Origin: Gammaproteobacteria bacterium
Lineage (GTDB): Bacteria; Pseudomonadota; Gammaproteobacteria; GRL18
NCBI GenBank assembly: GCA_015488755.1
Contig: WFNB01000091.1
Coordinates: forward strand, 1-51,551
Direction: 5' to 3'
DNA: 51,551 bases
In this document: positions 8,676-17,823 of the stretch, piece by piece
Position numbering within the stretch: the first letter of the stretch is position 1
Layout of the letters: the number at the start of each line of letters is the position of its first letter
Position numbers and translations under genes: made by a program
Notes under the pieces: generated by a model
What the model saw: the letters and a program-made list of their open reading frames with translations, nothing else
Told to the model about the DNA's origin: nothing
Databases searched by the model: none

Positions 8676-9512
8676 ATGAGTGATAATAAAAATACCCTTC
8701 AAAGTGATATTGCCCCAAATATTCAAGAAACAGTAAATAAGCTGTCAGACTCTGAAATAACAGAGCATCGTATTAGTGTTCATTCTATAGACAGTTTAAA
8801 AAATATTGTCGAAGCGACTATTTTAGCGGCCAATAAACCCATTTCATTGGACAAAATTCTGGCTATTTTTCCTGAAAAAGAAGCCGTTAATAAGCATGCG
8901 CTTCGTAAAGTGATTGATTTATTGGTCGTAGATTATCGTTCCAGAGGTATTGAGTTGGTTGAGGTAAGCAGTGGCTATCGTTTTCAGGCTACTAAAGAAG
9001 TTGCTCCATGGGTATCACGCTTATGGGATGAAAAACCACAAAAATATTCCCGAGCTTTGCTAGAAACCTTGGCTCTAGTGGCTTATCGCCAGCCAGTGAC
9101 TCGCGGTGAAATTGAAGAGATCCGAGGTGTTAGTGTGAGTAGTCAAATCATGCGAACCCTAGTTGAACGTGAATGGGTACGTATTATTGGCCACCGAGAT
9201 GTTCCTGGAAAGCCTGCCATGTACGCTACGACAAAAACATTTTTAGATTATTTTGGTCTAACAAAATTAGATGATCTGCCGTCTTTATCTGAAATTAGAG
9301 ATCTGGATATTATTAATGCTGAATTGGACTTTGGTGATGCACAAAATAATGATGAGCAGCAAATAGAAGATAACGAAATAGCAAAAGATACCATAGACTC
9401 ATCAACGGTAGAACCCCAAAATGAAGAAAAAGAAGTAATAGAAGATGCCAACTCAGAAGACATCTCCGTTGATATTAGTGATGCTTTGGAGGCACTAAAA
9501 AAACAAGAGTAA
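8676..9512 (+). CDS. scpB: Segregation and condensation protein B
   Basis: ScpB dimers bind ScpA and shape the SMC condensin ring for chromosome segregation. The 278-residue protein has the two winged-helix domains (about 45-210) with the family segments ALLETLALVAYRQPVTRGEIEEIRG (split here as ALLETLALVAYRQPVTRG then EIEEIRGV) and GKPAMYATTKTFLDYFGL. A long acidic tail after residue 215 is probably disordered. In many Gammaproteobacteria rluB follows scpB. Here a decayed island follows and rluB is not in the window. Confidence 0.93.
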   Translation: MSDNKNTLQSDIAPNIQETVNKLSDSEITEHRISVHSIDSLKNIVEATILAANKPISLDKILAIFPEKEAVNKHALRKVIDLLVVDYRSRGIELVEVSSGYRFQATKEVAPWVSRLWDEKPQKYSRALLETLALVAYRQPVTRGEIEEIRGVSVSSQIMRTLVEREWVRIIGHRDVPGKPAMYATTKTFLDYFGLTKLDDLPSLSEIRDLDIINAELDFGDAQNNDEQQIEDNEIAKDTIDSSTVEPQNEEKEVIEDANSEDISVDISDALEALKKQE

Positions 9513-9693
9513 GCTGTATTAATTTATGCTTCTTGTGCCTTTCTACTCGATGATTTTCTAAGCTTGAAAGTGTTTTGTTGTACTGGGATTCATTAAAATG
9601 ATATTTTGATAGACTATTATCGAAATAAAAAATAAGTACATATAAATGATATAGCTTATTTGTTATATCGAATAATAACAAAATGGTTTTAAT

Positions 9694-10581
9694 ATGCAGT
9701 CCACAATCAGTAATTTCGATTTTCTGGCGGAACATGACCCTGTTTTTTTACAACTGGCCACTACGGCTGAGCAGGTATTTTCAAGTGATCCCAATACGAC
9801 ACTGATTAAATTACGCCAATTAGCCGAGGCTCTTGCACAGAATATAGCAGCTCGTACTGGAATTCGAATAGATGAGCGAACCTCTCAAGCTGATTTATTA
9901 TTTAAGCTAAACAAAGAAATAAGAATCGATCCCACCATTCGCCAAATATTTTATACGCTCCGTATAGAAGGCAATAAGGCAACGCACCAATTCATGACTC
10001 AGCATAGAGAAGCCATGGATGGTTTGTAAATGGCTCGCGCTTTAACTATCTGGTTTCATCAATTCTTTGGTGAAAAAGGGGGGACTTTCAAACCAGGGCC
10101 ATTTATTCCTCCAGTCGATCCCAATGTGTAATTGAGAGAATTGCAAACTAACATAGAACAACTTAAAACCAAATTACGAGATGCTGATGATCAATTAGAC
10201 AACTCTCTTATACAAGAACAACAACTGGCAGAACTGCATAAGAAGGAAAAAGAACAATATGAAGTATTGGCACAGCAAATAGCAGCAGGTATCATAGGCT
10301 ATATCCGTCAAGCCGCACTGGGTGGAGCTCTGGTTCCATTTGCACAGCGAGTTCAAAATGCCATGCAATCAATCTATAGTCTACAATCATGGACGCCAGT
10401 TCAGCGTAAATGACTGGATCGTTTGGCAAAACAATTAGTCCATGAAGTCGTATTGGACAGACAATTCATTAATGACCTACCTGCCTTTCAAGGTGGTGTG
10501 AAACAATTAGATAAAGTGCTCAATAAACAGCTGGACAGTGTACTGGTTGAATTAAATGAGCATTTATGGGAGACCAGCTAA
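9694..10581 (+). pseudogene. hsdR: Type I restriction enzyme R subunit (hsdR) remnant
   Basis: One reading frame of 296 codons is broken by three in-frame stops: TAA at 10027, TAA at 10129 and TGA at 10411. Ignoring the stops, the first ~190 codons match the N-terminus of HsdR helicase subunits (NFDFLAEHDPVFLQLATTAE, LRIEGNKATHQF, FKPGPFIPPVDPN, LRELQTNIEQLK). The last ~100 match the HsdR C-terminus (IRQAALGGALVPFAQRVQ, LDRLAKQLVHEVVLDRQFIN). The nuclease and DEAD-box motor domains in between are missing, with the join near 10276. Each stop is one base from the residue expected (probable Lys, Gln and Trp codons). No hsdM or hsdS is nearby, so this is a dead fragment. Confidence 0.85.
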
Positions 10582-10750
10582 CCCCGTTTTTCTTTATTCT
10601 TTCACTTCCCTCTTCTTCGCCTCGGGGCGCCTACTCTTGGTAGAGGGAGGTGAGGGGGCTTAAATTTAAAAATACAATAAAACTAAAATAAACCACTTTC
10701 TTATTTTAATTTTGCTGATAAAATAAAATAACAAATAGGCTTATTTTAAG

Positions 10751-10965
10751 TTAACCTGAACTCTGGATAAGATGATCTTGAAAATAACTTCAGAGTGTTG
10801 ATTAGCCTATACTTGTGGAAGAAGTCTCTTTGGCATGGATGCCAAAGTGAAGCCTACTAGGATGTATTCACGCCCGAAGGAAGTTCTCTTGGGGTGCGGC
10901 GACTTCTGTAACAGATGCAGGCTAATCAATACGTTATTAGTTCAGTTGTCCAGAACTCAGGTTAA
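10751..10965. mobile_element. MITE-like palindromic element, copy A
   Basis: About 215 bp bounded by imperfect terminal inverted repeats: TTAACCTGAACTCTGGATAA at 10751 and its near-complement ending at 10965 (17 of 20 match). Inside, GATTAGCCT pairs with AGGCTAATC, GAAGT with ACTTC, and TTTGGCAT-GG-ATGCCAAA is a perfect hairpin, so the whole element can fold on itself. It has no coding capacity. A related copy lies at 49215-49356 and a terminal fragment at 12031-12055. Confidence 0.75.
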
Positions 10966-11006
10966 GTTATATGCCTCACGATTGCATACCAAAACAGGAT
11001 AAAGAA

Positions 11007-11279
11007 ATGAATCGAGGCCTGACAGGTCATTATTCTTCCGCCATAGCAGGCGGAATTGCTTGTCAGGCCTTTGTGCCTGCACCATTACCTCCTAATCCAC
11101 CTTTAGAAATAGACAGCAAACTTCAAAGTCGAATTAATCAGGCCATGCTGGCACTGGGCAGACTGGATGCTATCAGTACCTTATTACCCGATGCACGCCT
11201 GTTCCTATACAGTTATGTCCGAAAAGAAGCCGTTATGTCATCGCAAATTGAAGGCACACAATCTTCTGTTGTGGTTTAA
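11007..11279 (+). pseudogene. Truncated Fic family protein (N-terminal part only)
   Basis: About 90 residues match the N-terminus of Fic-domain AMP-transferases (GHYSSAIAGG, FVPAPLPPNPPLEID, RINQAMLALGRLDAI, YVRKEAVMSSQIEGTQSS). The frame then stops after VVV, before the whole Fic catalytic domain with its HPFxxGNGR motif. The retained SSQIEG fits the (S/T)xxxE(G/N) inhibitory helix of Fic proteins. An upstream in-frame ATG at 10971 exists, but 11007 has AGGA at a good distance and gives the family N-terminus. It sits immediately after the MITE-like element. It is probably a relic; expression of the fragment cannot be judged. Confidence 0.8.
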
Positions 11280-11488
11280 TAGAACTGGACACTTTATTAA
11301 AATAATGAGAATAGTGATATATATTGAATGATACATTTTTTTCAGTCCCTGTCTATTCATATAATCCATGTTAAAATATACAAAAAGTTTCCCTGTCGAA
11401 ACGATAAGCAATTGATTTTATAAGGCCGGAAATACCAGTTTCTCGCCTTGTTTTAACTACAGAGTAATTCTTAAGGTATTGAATTTAA

Positions 11489-11977
11489 ATGAATAAAGTT
11501 AAAGTTCTTTTTGTGTGTATGGGGAATATTTGCAGATCCCCAACGGCACATGGTATGTTTGAGAGTATTGTTAATAAAGAAGGTTTATCTGATAGCTTTG
11601 AAATTGATTCGGCAGGCACTCATGCCTATCATATTGGCAAACAGCCTGATTCTAGAGCACAGGCAACAGCAAAGGGGCGTGGTTTAGATCTGAGTTATAT
11701 TCGAGCTCGTCAGGTGGATAAGGCTGATTTTGAGCACTATGATTATATTCTAGCAATGGATAATGATAACTATGCGTTATTGGATCAGGCCTGTGCCAGT
11801 GAATATAAAGATAAACTCCACATGTTCCTAGATTTTGCCTCGGAGTCTTCATTGCATGAGGTACCAGACCCATATTATGGTGGTTCTAGGGGCTTTGAAA
11901 ATGTCTTTGATATGGTTGAAGAGGCCAGTAAGGGGTTATTAGCGGATATAAAAAAGAAATACTCTATTTCTTTGTGA
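11489..11977 (+). CDS. Low-molecular-weight protein-tyrosine phosphatase
   Basis: The 162-residue enzyme has the P-loop CMGNICRS (CX5R, nucleophile Cys10, Arg16) next to the N-terminus and the general-acid loop VPDPYYGG (Asp near residue 127). This is the complete LMW-PTP set. It dephosphorylates phosphotyrosine on proteins; in bacteria the relatives act on tyrosine kinases of capsule and exopolysaccharide systems or as stand-alone enzymes. No tyrosine-kinase gene lies in the window, so the partner is unknown. It is monocistronic and ends at a strong bidirectional terminator. Confidence 0.93.
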   Translation: MNKVKVLFVCMGNICRSPTAHGMFESIVNKEGLSDSFEIDSAGTHAYHIGKQPDSRAQATAKGRGLDLSYIRARQVDKADFEHYDYILAMDNDNYALLDQACASEYKDKLHMFLDFASESSLHEVPDPYYGGSRGFENVFDMVEEASKGLLADIKKKYSISL

Positions 11978-11993
11978 TAGAAAAAATTACAGT

Positions 11994-12029
11994 AATAAAA
12001 AAGGCGTTCAATTGAACGCCTTTTTTATT
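11994..12029. terminator. Bidirectional Rho-independent terminator
   Basis: This is a perfect 36-bp palindrome centred between 12011 and 12012, with a GC-containing core (AAGGCGTTCAA/TTGAACGCCTT) and A/T runs on both sides. It lies between the convergent phosphatase gene (plus) and rne (minus) and can end both transcripts. Confidence 0.88.
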
Positions 12030-12030
12030 G

Positions 12031-12055
12031 TTCAGTTATCCAGAACTCGGGTTAA
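12031..12055. mobile_element. Terminal fragment of the MITE-like element (copy C)
   Basis: These 25 bases match the right end of copy A (10941-10965) at 23 of 25 positions. The rest of the element is absent. It abuts the bidirectional terminator downstream of rne. Confidence 0.6.
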
Positions 12056-12104
12056 GTAATATTTTAGCTAAGTCTTTATTGTTTAAGTTGATTTAGCTTG
12101 AATC

Positions 12105-15100
12105 CTACTTTGCTCCCCTGCCATCGCGCTTATCAATGAGGTTATTGCTGACACTACCCATTGATTGTGTCGTGGTTGTTCTTGAACGTCTACCTCTGCG
12201 ACCCGTTGATTTTTTCTCTCTTTTAAGCTCTATATTTTGTGTGTTTTCTGAACTTGTGCCAGACATGGATGTTTTTTGCTCCGATGTTTCTGGCTTTTTA
12301 TCAGAAGAAGGCTGCTCTTTATTAGCTGAAGGCTCTTTATTAGCTGATGGCTCGTTATCAGCTAAAGGTTCTTTTTTGCTGACAGAAGATTCTTTATTAG
12401 CAGTAGTTTTTTGCTCATCAGTTGATGAATTAGCCACTTTAGCTTGTTTTTTTCTAGCTGTTTTTTTCTTACTAGCCGCTTTTTTCTTGGCTACGGGCTT
12501 AGGCTTTTCTATTGAATTTTCAGTTTTTTCCTTGTTATATTCACTGGTGTCATTCTGTGAAGTGTCGCTGCTTTCTTCATTATTTTTATTAACCTTTGTG
12601 GCAGATGTTTTCTTTTTTGCTGCTGTTTTACGGCGAGCCTTTTTCTTAGGTGCTGATTTTTTAGCAGGGGCGAGCTTGCTGTCACTTGTTTCTACTTCAT
12701 TCTCTTTTGAACTCTCAGATGCTATCAACGATGACTCTAAGGATGCTACTTTTGGAGAGTTTTTGTTTGCCTCAGAAGTATTATTTGAGGTTTTAGTTAC
12801 AGGCTCTTTAGTAACAGCTGATGGCTCTTTATTAGCTGATGGCTCTTTATTAGCTGATGGCTCCTGCTCTTTACCCACAGAAGCTTCCTTACTAGTTAAA
12901 GGCTCTTTACTAAAGTTCTGTGATGCCGGTGCTAAAACTAACTTTTTATTTAAGCTGGTTCTTCGACCGGTACGGCGGGAGCCAGAGTTTTTAGGTGCTT
13001 TTTTCTCTATTTCTTTATTTTGTGTCTTATTTTCTATGGTTTTAGGTTCTATTTCTACGTTTTTAGTTACGAGGGTAGACGCAGATACTTCTACTTTTTT
13101 AGTGTTAGCTATTGCTTGAACCTCTGTGGTGCCTTTATTTGCAGTATTTCTGTCCTTATTATTGTTTGTTGCTTGTGGTTCAGATTTTTTATTTGCTTGT
13201 GCTGCTTGTTTGTTATCGTCATTTTTACGACGGCTTTTGCTATTTGCATGTGACTTTTTGGTGTGATTGTTTTTTGCAATAGGCTTATCATCAGAGGCAG
13301 AAAAAATAGCAGCGGTTTCAGACTCTGTTACTATTGTATTTTCATTATTATAGGGGCGCTTCTGAGAACGGTTATTGCTTTTTTGAGCATGCTTATTGTC
13401 ATCACGTCGATTATTTGGTTTTTGAGATTTTTTGCGTGAATCTTGTTTATCTCTATTATCATTTTTCCGACGTTGATCTTGCTTTCGATCATTGCGTTTG
13501 TGTGTTGTTTGTTTATTGTGAGACGTTTTTGGTGTCTCGTTGGGAATGGCAGCAATGTCTTTTTCTTGTTCAGGCTTATTAAATAATGATGACCAGATGC
13601 GCTTCATTAATGAAGGGGCATTATTAGGCTGGGTTGCTTGTAATGCAGTGGGGGCTTTTACTGCAGGTTCTTCGATATTGGCAGGTTCTATAATAACACC
13701 ATTAGCATCGTCATCATTGATAAGGTAATTAAAATGATAGCTATTGACTTGATATTTATCGGTCATATTCTCATCATTACGAATACGTTCAATACGATAA
13801 TGAGGTGTTACTAAGCTTTCATTTGGTATAAGCGTGATGGTTATTTTCTGACGGCTTTCGATGTCACTAATAATATCGCGCTTATCATTAAGTAGAAAGG
13901 TTGCCACATTAACAGGTAATTGTGCCAGAATTCTACCGGTATTTTCCTTCATAGACTCTTCTTCTAGGATCCTTAGAACAGATAGACCTAAGGAATCAAT
14001 ACCACGAATGGTACCATGACCACTACAGCGTGGGCAGGTAATTTGGCTGGATTCACCAAGAGATGGTTTTAAACGTTGGCGAGACATTTCTAGGAGACCA
14101 AAACGGGAAATACGGCCTACTTGTACGCGTGCACGATCCAATTTCAAAGCATCTTTCATGCGATTTTCAACAGCACGTTGGTTTTTAGACGCAGACATAT
14201 CAATAAAATCAATGACCACAAGGCCACCTAAATCACGCAATCGTAATTGTCTAGCGACTTCATCCGCTGCTTCTAAATTGGTATTGACTGCGGTTTCTTC
14301 AATGTCACTGCCTTTAGTTGCTCTAGCAGAGTTGATATCAATTGAAATAAGCGCTTCGGTATGATCAATAACAATGGCACCGCCAGAGGGAAGGTTCACT
14401 TCTCTTTGGAAGGCGGTTTCAATCTGGCTTTCGATTTGATAACGTGAAAATAAGGGAATATTGTCAGTATAAAGCTTTACTTTGTGCAGATGCTGAGGCA
14501 TTACCCGCTGCATAAAATCATAGGCTTCTTTATAGGTTTTTTCTTCATCAATGATAATTTCAGTAATATCGGAACGTAGGTAGTCGCGAATGGCACGAAT
14601 AACGATATTGCTTTCTTGATAAATTAAAAATGGGGCTTTACGTTCTACTGAGGCATTATCAATGGCCGTCCACAAATGCAGTAAGTAATCCAGATCAAGC
14701 TGCAACTCTTCTATGCTTTTACCAATACCGGCTGTGCGTACAATGAGACCCATAGAGTCTGGTACATTAAGCTGACTGAGTATGGCTTTTAGTTCAGAGC
14801 GTTCTTCACCTTCAATTCGTCTTGAAATACCACCTGCTTTAGGATTGTTTGGCATTAAGACCAAATAGCGGCCGGGCAAACTAATAAATGTTGTTAGTGC
14901 TGCACCTTTATTTCCCCGTTCTTCTTTATCGACCTGAACGACCACTTCCATGCCTTCTTTGACCAGTTCAGAAATATGGGCACGTTTACCACGCTCGCTA
15001 GGTTGTTTGAAATACTGGCGGGAAATATCTTTTAGTGGTAGGAAACCATGTCGGTCTGCGCCATAATCAATAAAGGCTGCTTCAAGGCTGGGTTCTACTC

Positions 15101-15242
15101 GGGTGATCCTTGCCTTGTAGATATTGGCTTTTTTCTGTGTTCTTTGGGTGGTTTCTATGTCTAGGTTAAACAAGTGTTGACCATCGACTAACGCAACACG
15201 CAACTCTTCAGGCTGAGTGGCATTAAATAACATTCTTTTCAT
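12105..15242 (-). CDS. rne: Ribonuclease E
   Basis: This is the essential endoribonuclease for mRNA decay and rRNA/tRNA maturation and the scaffold of the degradosome at the inner membrane. The N-terminal half (1-~510) is canonical: S1 domain about 35-125, catalytic aspartates Asp302 and Asp345 (in SIDINS and VVIDFID), and the zinc-link CPRC (Cys403, Cys406). The C-terminal half (about 530-1045) is disordered and highly charged, with an Arg/Asn/Asp-rich tract (about 570-680), repeats of [11 protein letters not shown] type, and Lys/Ala-rich tracts resembling histone-H1 tails. Its binding sites for helicase, enolase or PNPase cannot be placed. A long leader suggests RNase E autoregulation, as in E. 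coli. Confidence 0.97.
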   Translation of the reverse strand: MKRMLFNATQPEELRVALVDGQHLFNLDIETTQRTQKKANIYKARITRVEPSLEAAFIDYGADRHGFLPLKDISRQYFKQPSERGKRAHISELVKEGMEVVVQVDKEERGNKGAALTTFISLPGRYLVLMPNNPKAGGISRRIEGEERSELKAILSQLNVPDSMGLIVRTAGIGKSIEELQLDLDYLLHLWTAIDNASVERKAPFLIYQESNIVIRAIRDYLRSDITEIIIDEEKTYKEAYDFMQRVMPQHLHKVKLYTDNIPLFSRYQIESQIETAFQREVNLPSGGAIVIDHTEALISIDINSARATKGSDIEETAVNTNLEAADEVARQLRLRDLGGLVVIDFIDMSASKNQRAVENRMKDALKLDRARVQVGRISRFGLLEMSRQRLKPSLGESSQITCPRCSGHGTIRGIDSLGLSVLRILEEESMKENTGRILAQLPVNVATFLLNDKRDIISDIESRQKITITLIPNESLVTPHYRIERIRNDENMTDKYQVNSYHFNYLINDDDANGVIIEPANIEEPAVKAPTALQATQPNNAPSLMKRIWSSLFNKPEQEKDIAAIPNETPKTSHNKQTTHKRNDRKQDQRRKNDNRDKQDSRKKSQKPNNRRDDNKHAQKSNNRSQKRPYNNENTIVTESETAAIFSASDDKPIAKNNHTKKSHANSKSRRKNDDNKQAAQANKKSEPQATNNNKDRNTANKGTTEVQAIANTKKVEVSASTLVTKNVEIEPKTIENKTQNKEIEKKAPKNSGSRRTGRRTSLNKKLVLAPASQNFSKEPLTSKEASVGKEQEPSANKEPSANKEPSAVTKEPVTKTSNNTSEANKNSPKVASLESSLIASESSKENEVETSDSKLAPAKKSAPKKKARRKTAAKKKTSATKVNKNNEESSDTSQNDTSEYNKEKTENSIEKPKPVAKKKAASKKKTARKKQAKVANSSTDEQKTTANKESSVSKKEPLADNEPSANKEPSANKEQPSSDKKPETSEQKTSMSGTSSENTQNIELKREKKSTGRRGRRSRTTTTQSMGSVSNNLIDKRDGRGAK

Positions 15243-15287
15243 ATAATTGTGCTCAATTTTTTGTCAAGCTCAAACTATATAAAGTGG

Positions 15288-15597
15288 TTAGGCAGATTTG
15301 CCTAAGGACAGAAAAGGTAACAATGATAAGAATAAAGTATTTTTCCTAATGCTTATAAATAAACGGCTTGTTTGGAAAATAAATTGTCTATTACAAGCAG
15401 ATAAAATAGTCGTGAGTAATAAAAGTATTATCTTATTGATCAAATGGATAAATAAGATGGCACTATTACTTGCGTATTATAATTATGGTCTTTATTCAAA
15501 CTGGCTTTGATGCTCAAGATCATAAGGAAACTTAAGCTTGCAAAGCAAAAATACCAAGCTTTTGGGGGATTTTATGCTAATTATATTAGCCTAAAAT
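15288..15597 (-). promoter_or_regulatory. rne leader region with hairpins
   Basis: TTAGGCA (15288-15294) pairs with 15299-15305, about 46 bases upstream of the rne ATG. A 13-bp stem with one mismatch lies at 15569-15581/15585-15597, and AAGCTTG/CAAGCTT arms flank 15535-15560. In enterobacteria hairpins in a long rne leader mediate feedback cleavage by RNase E. The same role here is an inference. No convincing protein is encoded. Confidence 0.4.
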
Positions 15598-15712
15598 GAA
15601 TTCGAAAAGCATGAGTATTACTAATTTAGTGTTACATTCCCTGCAACTTTATACAGGAGCTAATGTAGTGTTTTATGCGCTACCCAAACAATTTCAAAAC
15701 GCAATTTTGGGT

Positions 15713-15925
15713 ATGTGCAGAATTTATTTTTAATAATCGTGATGATGTTTTGGTGGAATTATTATTCAAAATCTTGTTTAAATTCGGGGCTATCACTTAC
15801 TTAATGTGCCTTTCTTTGTTTATTTAAAAACTTGTCAGGGGCAAGTAAGTGATACCAGACTTGCTGTGTTTTACTGTGCAATCCATAACATCAGGATGCT
15901 CATCACGAATAATAATTATGCACAT
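15713..15925. repeat. Nested inverted-repeat element, about 213 bp
   Basis: The outer arm ATGTGCAGAATT...ATCGTGATGA (15713-15744) is complementary, with an indel, to TCATCACGAATAATAATTATGCACAT at the right end (shown here by its ends, 15900-15925). An inner pair is exact: TATCACTTACTT (15791-15802) and AAGTAAGTGATA (15843-15854). A further hairpin (ACCCAAA/TTTGGGT, 15682-15712) abuts the left end. It is non-coding and lies between the divergent rne and rluC genes. Confidence 0.6.
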
Positions 15926-16147
15926 CATTGATTATAAAAATCAGTGTATTGTACTTATTTTGTTTTGCATCTTCTTTTTATTCTAGGGAATAGTCATCGT
16001 AATTTATACAAAACTTCGTTAGAATTACGCTCCGGTACGCAGTATATGAACCTTGTAAGCGTTTTAGTGTGTACTCAAGAAGATTTAAACTGGCCTAATA
16101 TAACAGTTGGCTGTCATTGCATCAATATAAAATGGCAGAAATATGGT

Positions 16148-17095
16148 ATGGAATCAAAAAAAGTACAACATCGTGTTCGGTTTGTTGAAATTAATGCCAA
16201 TAATGCTGGCCAGAGAATTGATAATTTTTTATTAAGTCAGCTCAAAGGTGTACCTAAAGGACATATTTATAAAATTATCCGTAAGGGTGAAGTACGTGTC
16301 AATAAAGGTCGGATTAAACAAACCTATAAACTCCAATATGGGGATATAGTGCGTATCCCCCCTGTCAGTTTAACCGCTAAAAAAGCAATTGCAGCACCGG
16401 GTTTATCGCTATTAAAACTGATGTCAGAATCTATTATTTATGAAGATGCTAGCTTACTGGCCATCAATAAGCCCAGCGGTGTAGCGGTGCATGGTGGTAG
16501 TGGTGTCAGCTATGGCATTATCGAGGCAATGCGGGCGTTAAAACCAGAACAAAAATTTCTTGAATTGATTCATCGTCTAGATAAAGATACTTCGGGTTGC
16601 TTGCTCATAGCCAAAAAGCGTTCTGCCTTAATTGCTGTGCAGGAGCTCTTGCGTAATCGGCAAACAGATAAGCGTTATTTAGCGCTTTTATGTGGTGTGC
16701 CAGAGTTTAATAAACAAAAAGTGACAGCACCTTTACTACGTGAAGAGTTAAAATCGGGCGAGCGTTTCGTGCGTGTGGATACTCAAGGTAAAGAATCGAC
16801 GAGCTTTTTTACTATATTGGAGCGTTTTAATAATGCCGTGTTGGCAGAAGTGAAGATTATAACGGGTCGTACTCATCAGATCCGTGTGCATGCTAAATAT
16901 TTAGGACACAATGTGGCAGGTGATAGTAAATATGGTAACTATGCTTGCAATCAGCGCTTCAAAGAAAAGGGACTTAAACGACTTTTTCTTCACTCAGCAT
17001 CCTTGTCATTTACGCATCCAGATAGCCATAAAACCATGTGTATTAAGGCGCCGCTCAGTGCGGACTTAGAAACTTTTTTAGCGCATATAAAATAG
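16148..17095 (+). CDS. rluC: 23S rRNA pseudouridine(955/2504/2580) synthase
   Basis: RluC converts three uridines of 23S rRNA to pseudouridine. The protein has an N-terminal S4 RNA-binding domain (AGQRIDNFLLSQLKGVPKGH to RVNKGRIKQTYKLQYGD) and the RluA-type catalytic motif HRLDKDTSG with the nucleophilic Asp. The frame is open from a GTG at 15944, but the 68 extra residues look unlike the family. The ATG at 16148 gives a 315-residue protein, close to E. coli RluC (319). It is followed 11 bases later by a HAD phosphatase gene, and rne is divergent, as in many relatives. Confidence 0.94.
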   Translation: MESKKVQHRVRFVEINANNAGQRIDNFLLSQLKGVPKGHIYKIIRKGEVRVNKGRIKQTYKLQYGDIVRIPPVSLTAKKAIAAPGLSLLKLMSESIIYEDASLLAINKPSGVAVHGGSGVSYGIIEAMRALKPEQKFLELIHRLDKDTSGCLLIAKKRSALIAVQELLRNRQTDKRYLALLCGVPEFNKQKVTAPLLREELKSGERFVRVDTQGKESTSFFTILERFNNAVLAEVKIITGRTHQIRVHAKYLGHNVAGDSKYGNYACNQRFKEKGLKRLFLHSASLSFTHPDSHKTMCIKAPLSADLETFLAHIK

Positions 17096-17106
17096 CTCAG
17101 AATATT

Positions 17107-17787
17107 ATGCAAGAGAACCAAACTACTCCAGTTTATAAACTCATTATCTTTGATTGGGATGGCACCTTAATGGATTCACAGGCAAAAATTGTTGCGTGCC
17201 TGAAATGTGCCGCAGACGATCTACAACTACCGGTTTTAACAGAAGTAACCCTGAAAAATATTATTGGTTTAGGACTTAGAGAAGCCATTTCTAGTTTGTA
17301 TGGTGATCTTACTGCAGAGCAAATCAGTCACTTTGCCGATCGCTACCGTTATCACTTTATTACCGCTAATGATACGCCAAGTGCCTTATTTTCTGATGTC
17401 AGGGAAATGCTGGAAAAATTGTTGGAAAAAGGCTTTATGTTAGCGATTGCGACAGGAAAAGCACGTCGAGGTTTAGAACCTGTATTACAGGAAACAGGCT
17501 TAAATAGCGTATTTCATGGCAGTCGTTGTGCGGATGAAACTCGTTCTAAGCCACACCCACAAATGCTAGAGGAATTATTAGATGAATTTGGGGTCACAGT
17601 GAGTGATGCCATTATGGTGGGTGATACAGAATATGATATGCTAATGGCTAATTCATTAGGTATGGATGCCCTGGCAGTCAGTTATGGTGTTCACGATAAA
17701 ACGAATATTGTTAAACATAAGCCATTGGCCTGTGTGGATAGCATTAGTGAGCTATCGCATTGGTTATTGCAATGTGATAGCCAATAA
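17107..17787 (+). CDS. HAD-IA family phosphatase (phosphoglycolate phosphatase-like)
   Basis: The 226-residue HAD hydrolase has motif I DWDGTLMDS (nucleophile Asp16, acid Asp18), motif II ATGKARRG, the motif III lysine in RSKPHPQM, and motif IV GDTEYDMLMA. The cap is the small helical C1 type after residue 25. It is closest in style to Gph-like phosphatases that hydrolyse small phosphomonoesters. The substrate cannot be read from sequence. It is transcribed with rluC and sppA, a conserved trio. Confidence 0.9.
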   Translation: MQENQTTPVYKLIIFDWDGTLMDSQAKIVACLKCAADDLQLPVLTEVTLKNIIGLGLREAISSLYGDLTAEQISHFADRYRYHFITANDTPSALFSDVREMLEKLLEKGFMLAIATGKARRGLEPVLQETGLNSVFHGSRCADETRSKPHPQMLEELLDEFGVTVSDAIMVGDTEYDMLMANSLGMDALAVSYGVHDKTNIVKHKPLACVDSISELSHWLLQCDSQ

Positions 17788-17823
17788 TATGATACAAATG
17801 ACTTAAACTAGGAATAATAAAAT

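Noticed and set aside
10027-10413. Stop-codon readthrough or recoding in the hsdR-like frame
   Set aside because: Three different stop positions and the loss of the catalytic domains are explained more simply by pseudogene decay. No recoding signal was seen.
12310-12870. Regular repeats that might look like a CRISPR array
   Set aside because: They are in-frame coding repeats (KEPSAN units) of the RNase E tail with no unique spacers of even length.
12136-13119. Long open frame (327 codons) antisense to the rne tail
   Set aside because: It mirrors the low-complexity Lys/Ser/Ala codons of RNase E. The product is a Leu/Phe/Ser-rich chain with no family features and no ribosome site.
15298-15510. 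70-codon frame upstream of rne
   Set aside because: No ribosome site, no recognisable protein features, and it overlaps the structured rne leader region.
15944-16147. N-terminal extension of RluC from GTG 15944
   Set aside because: The 68 extra residues do not resemble RluC, which begins near 16148. The length without them fits the family.
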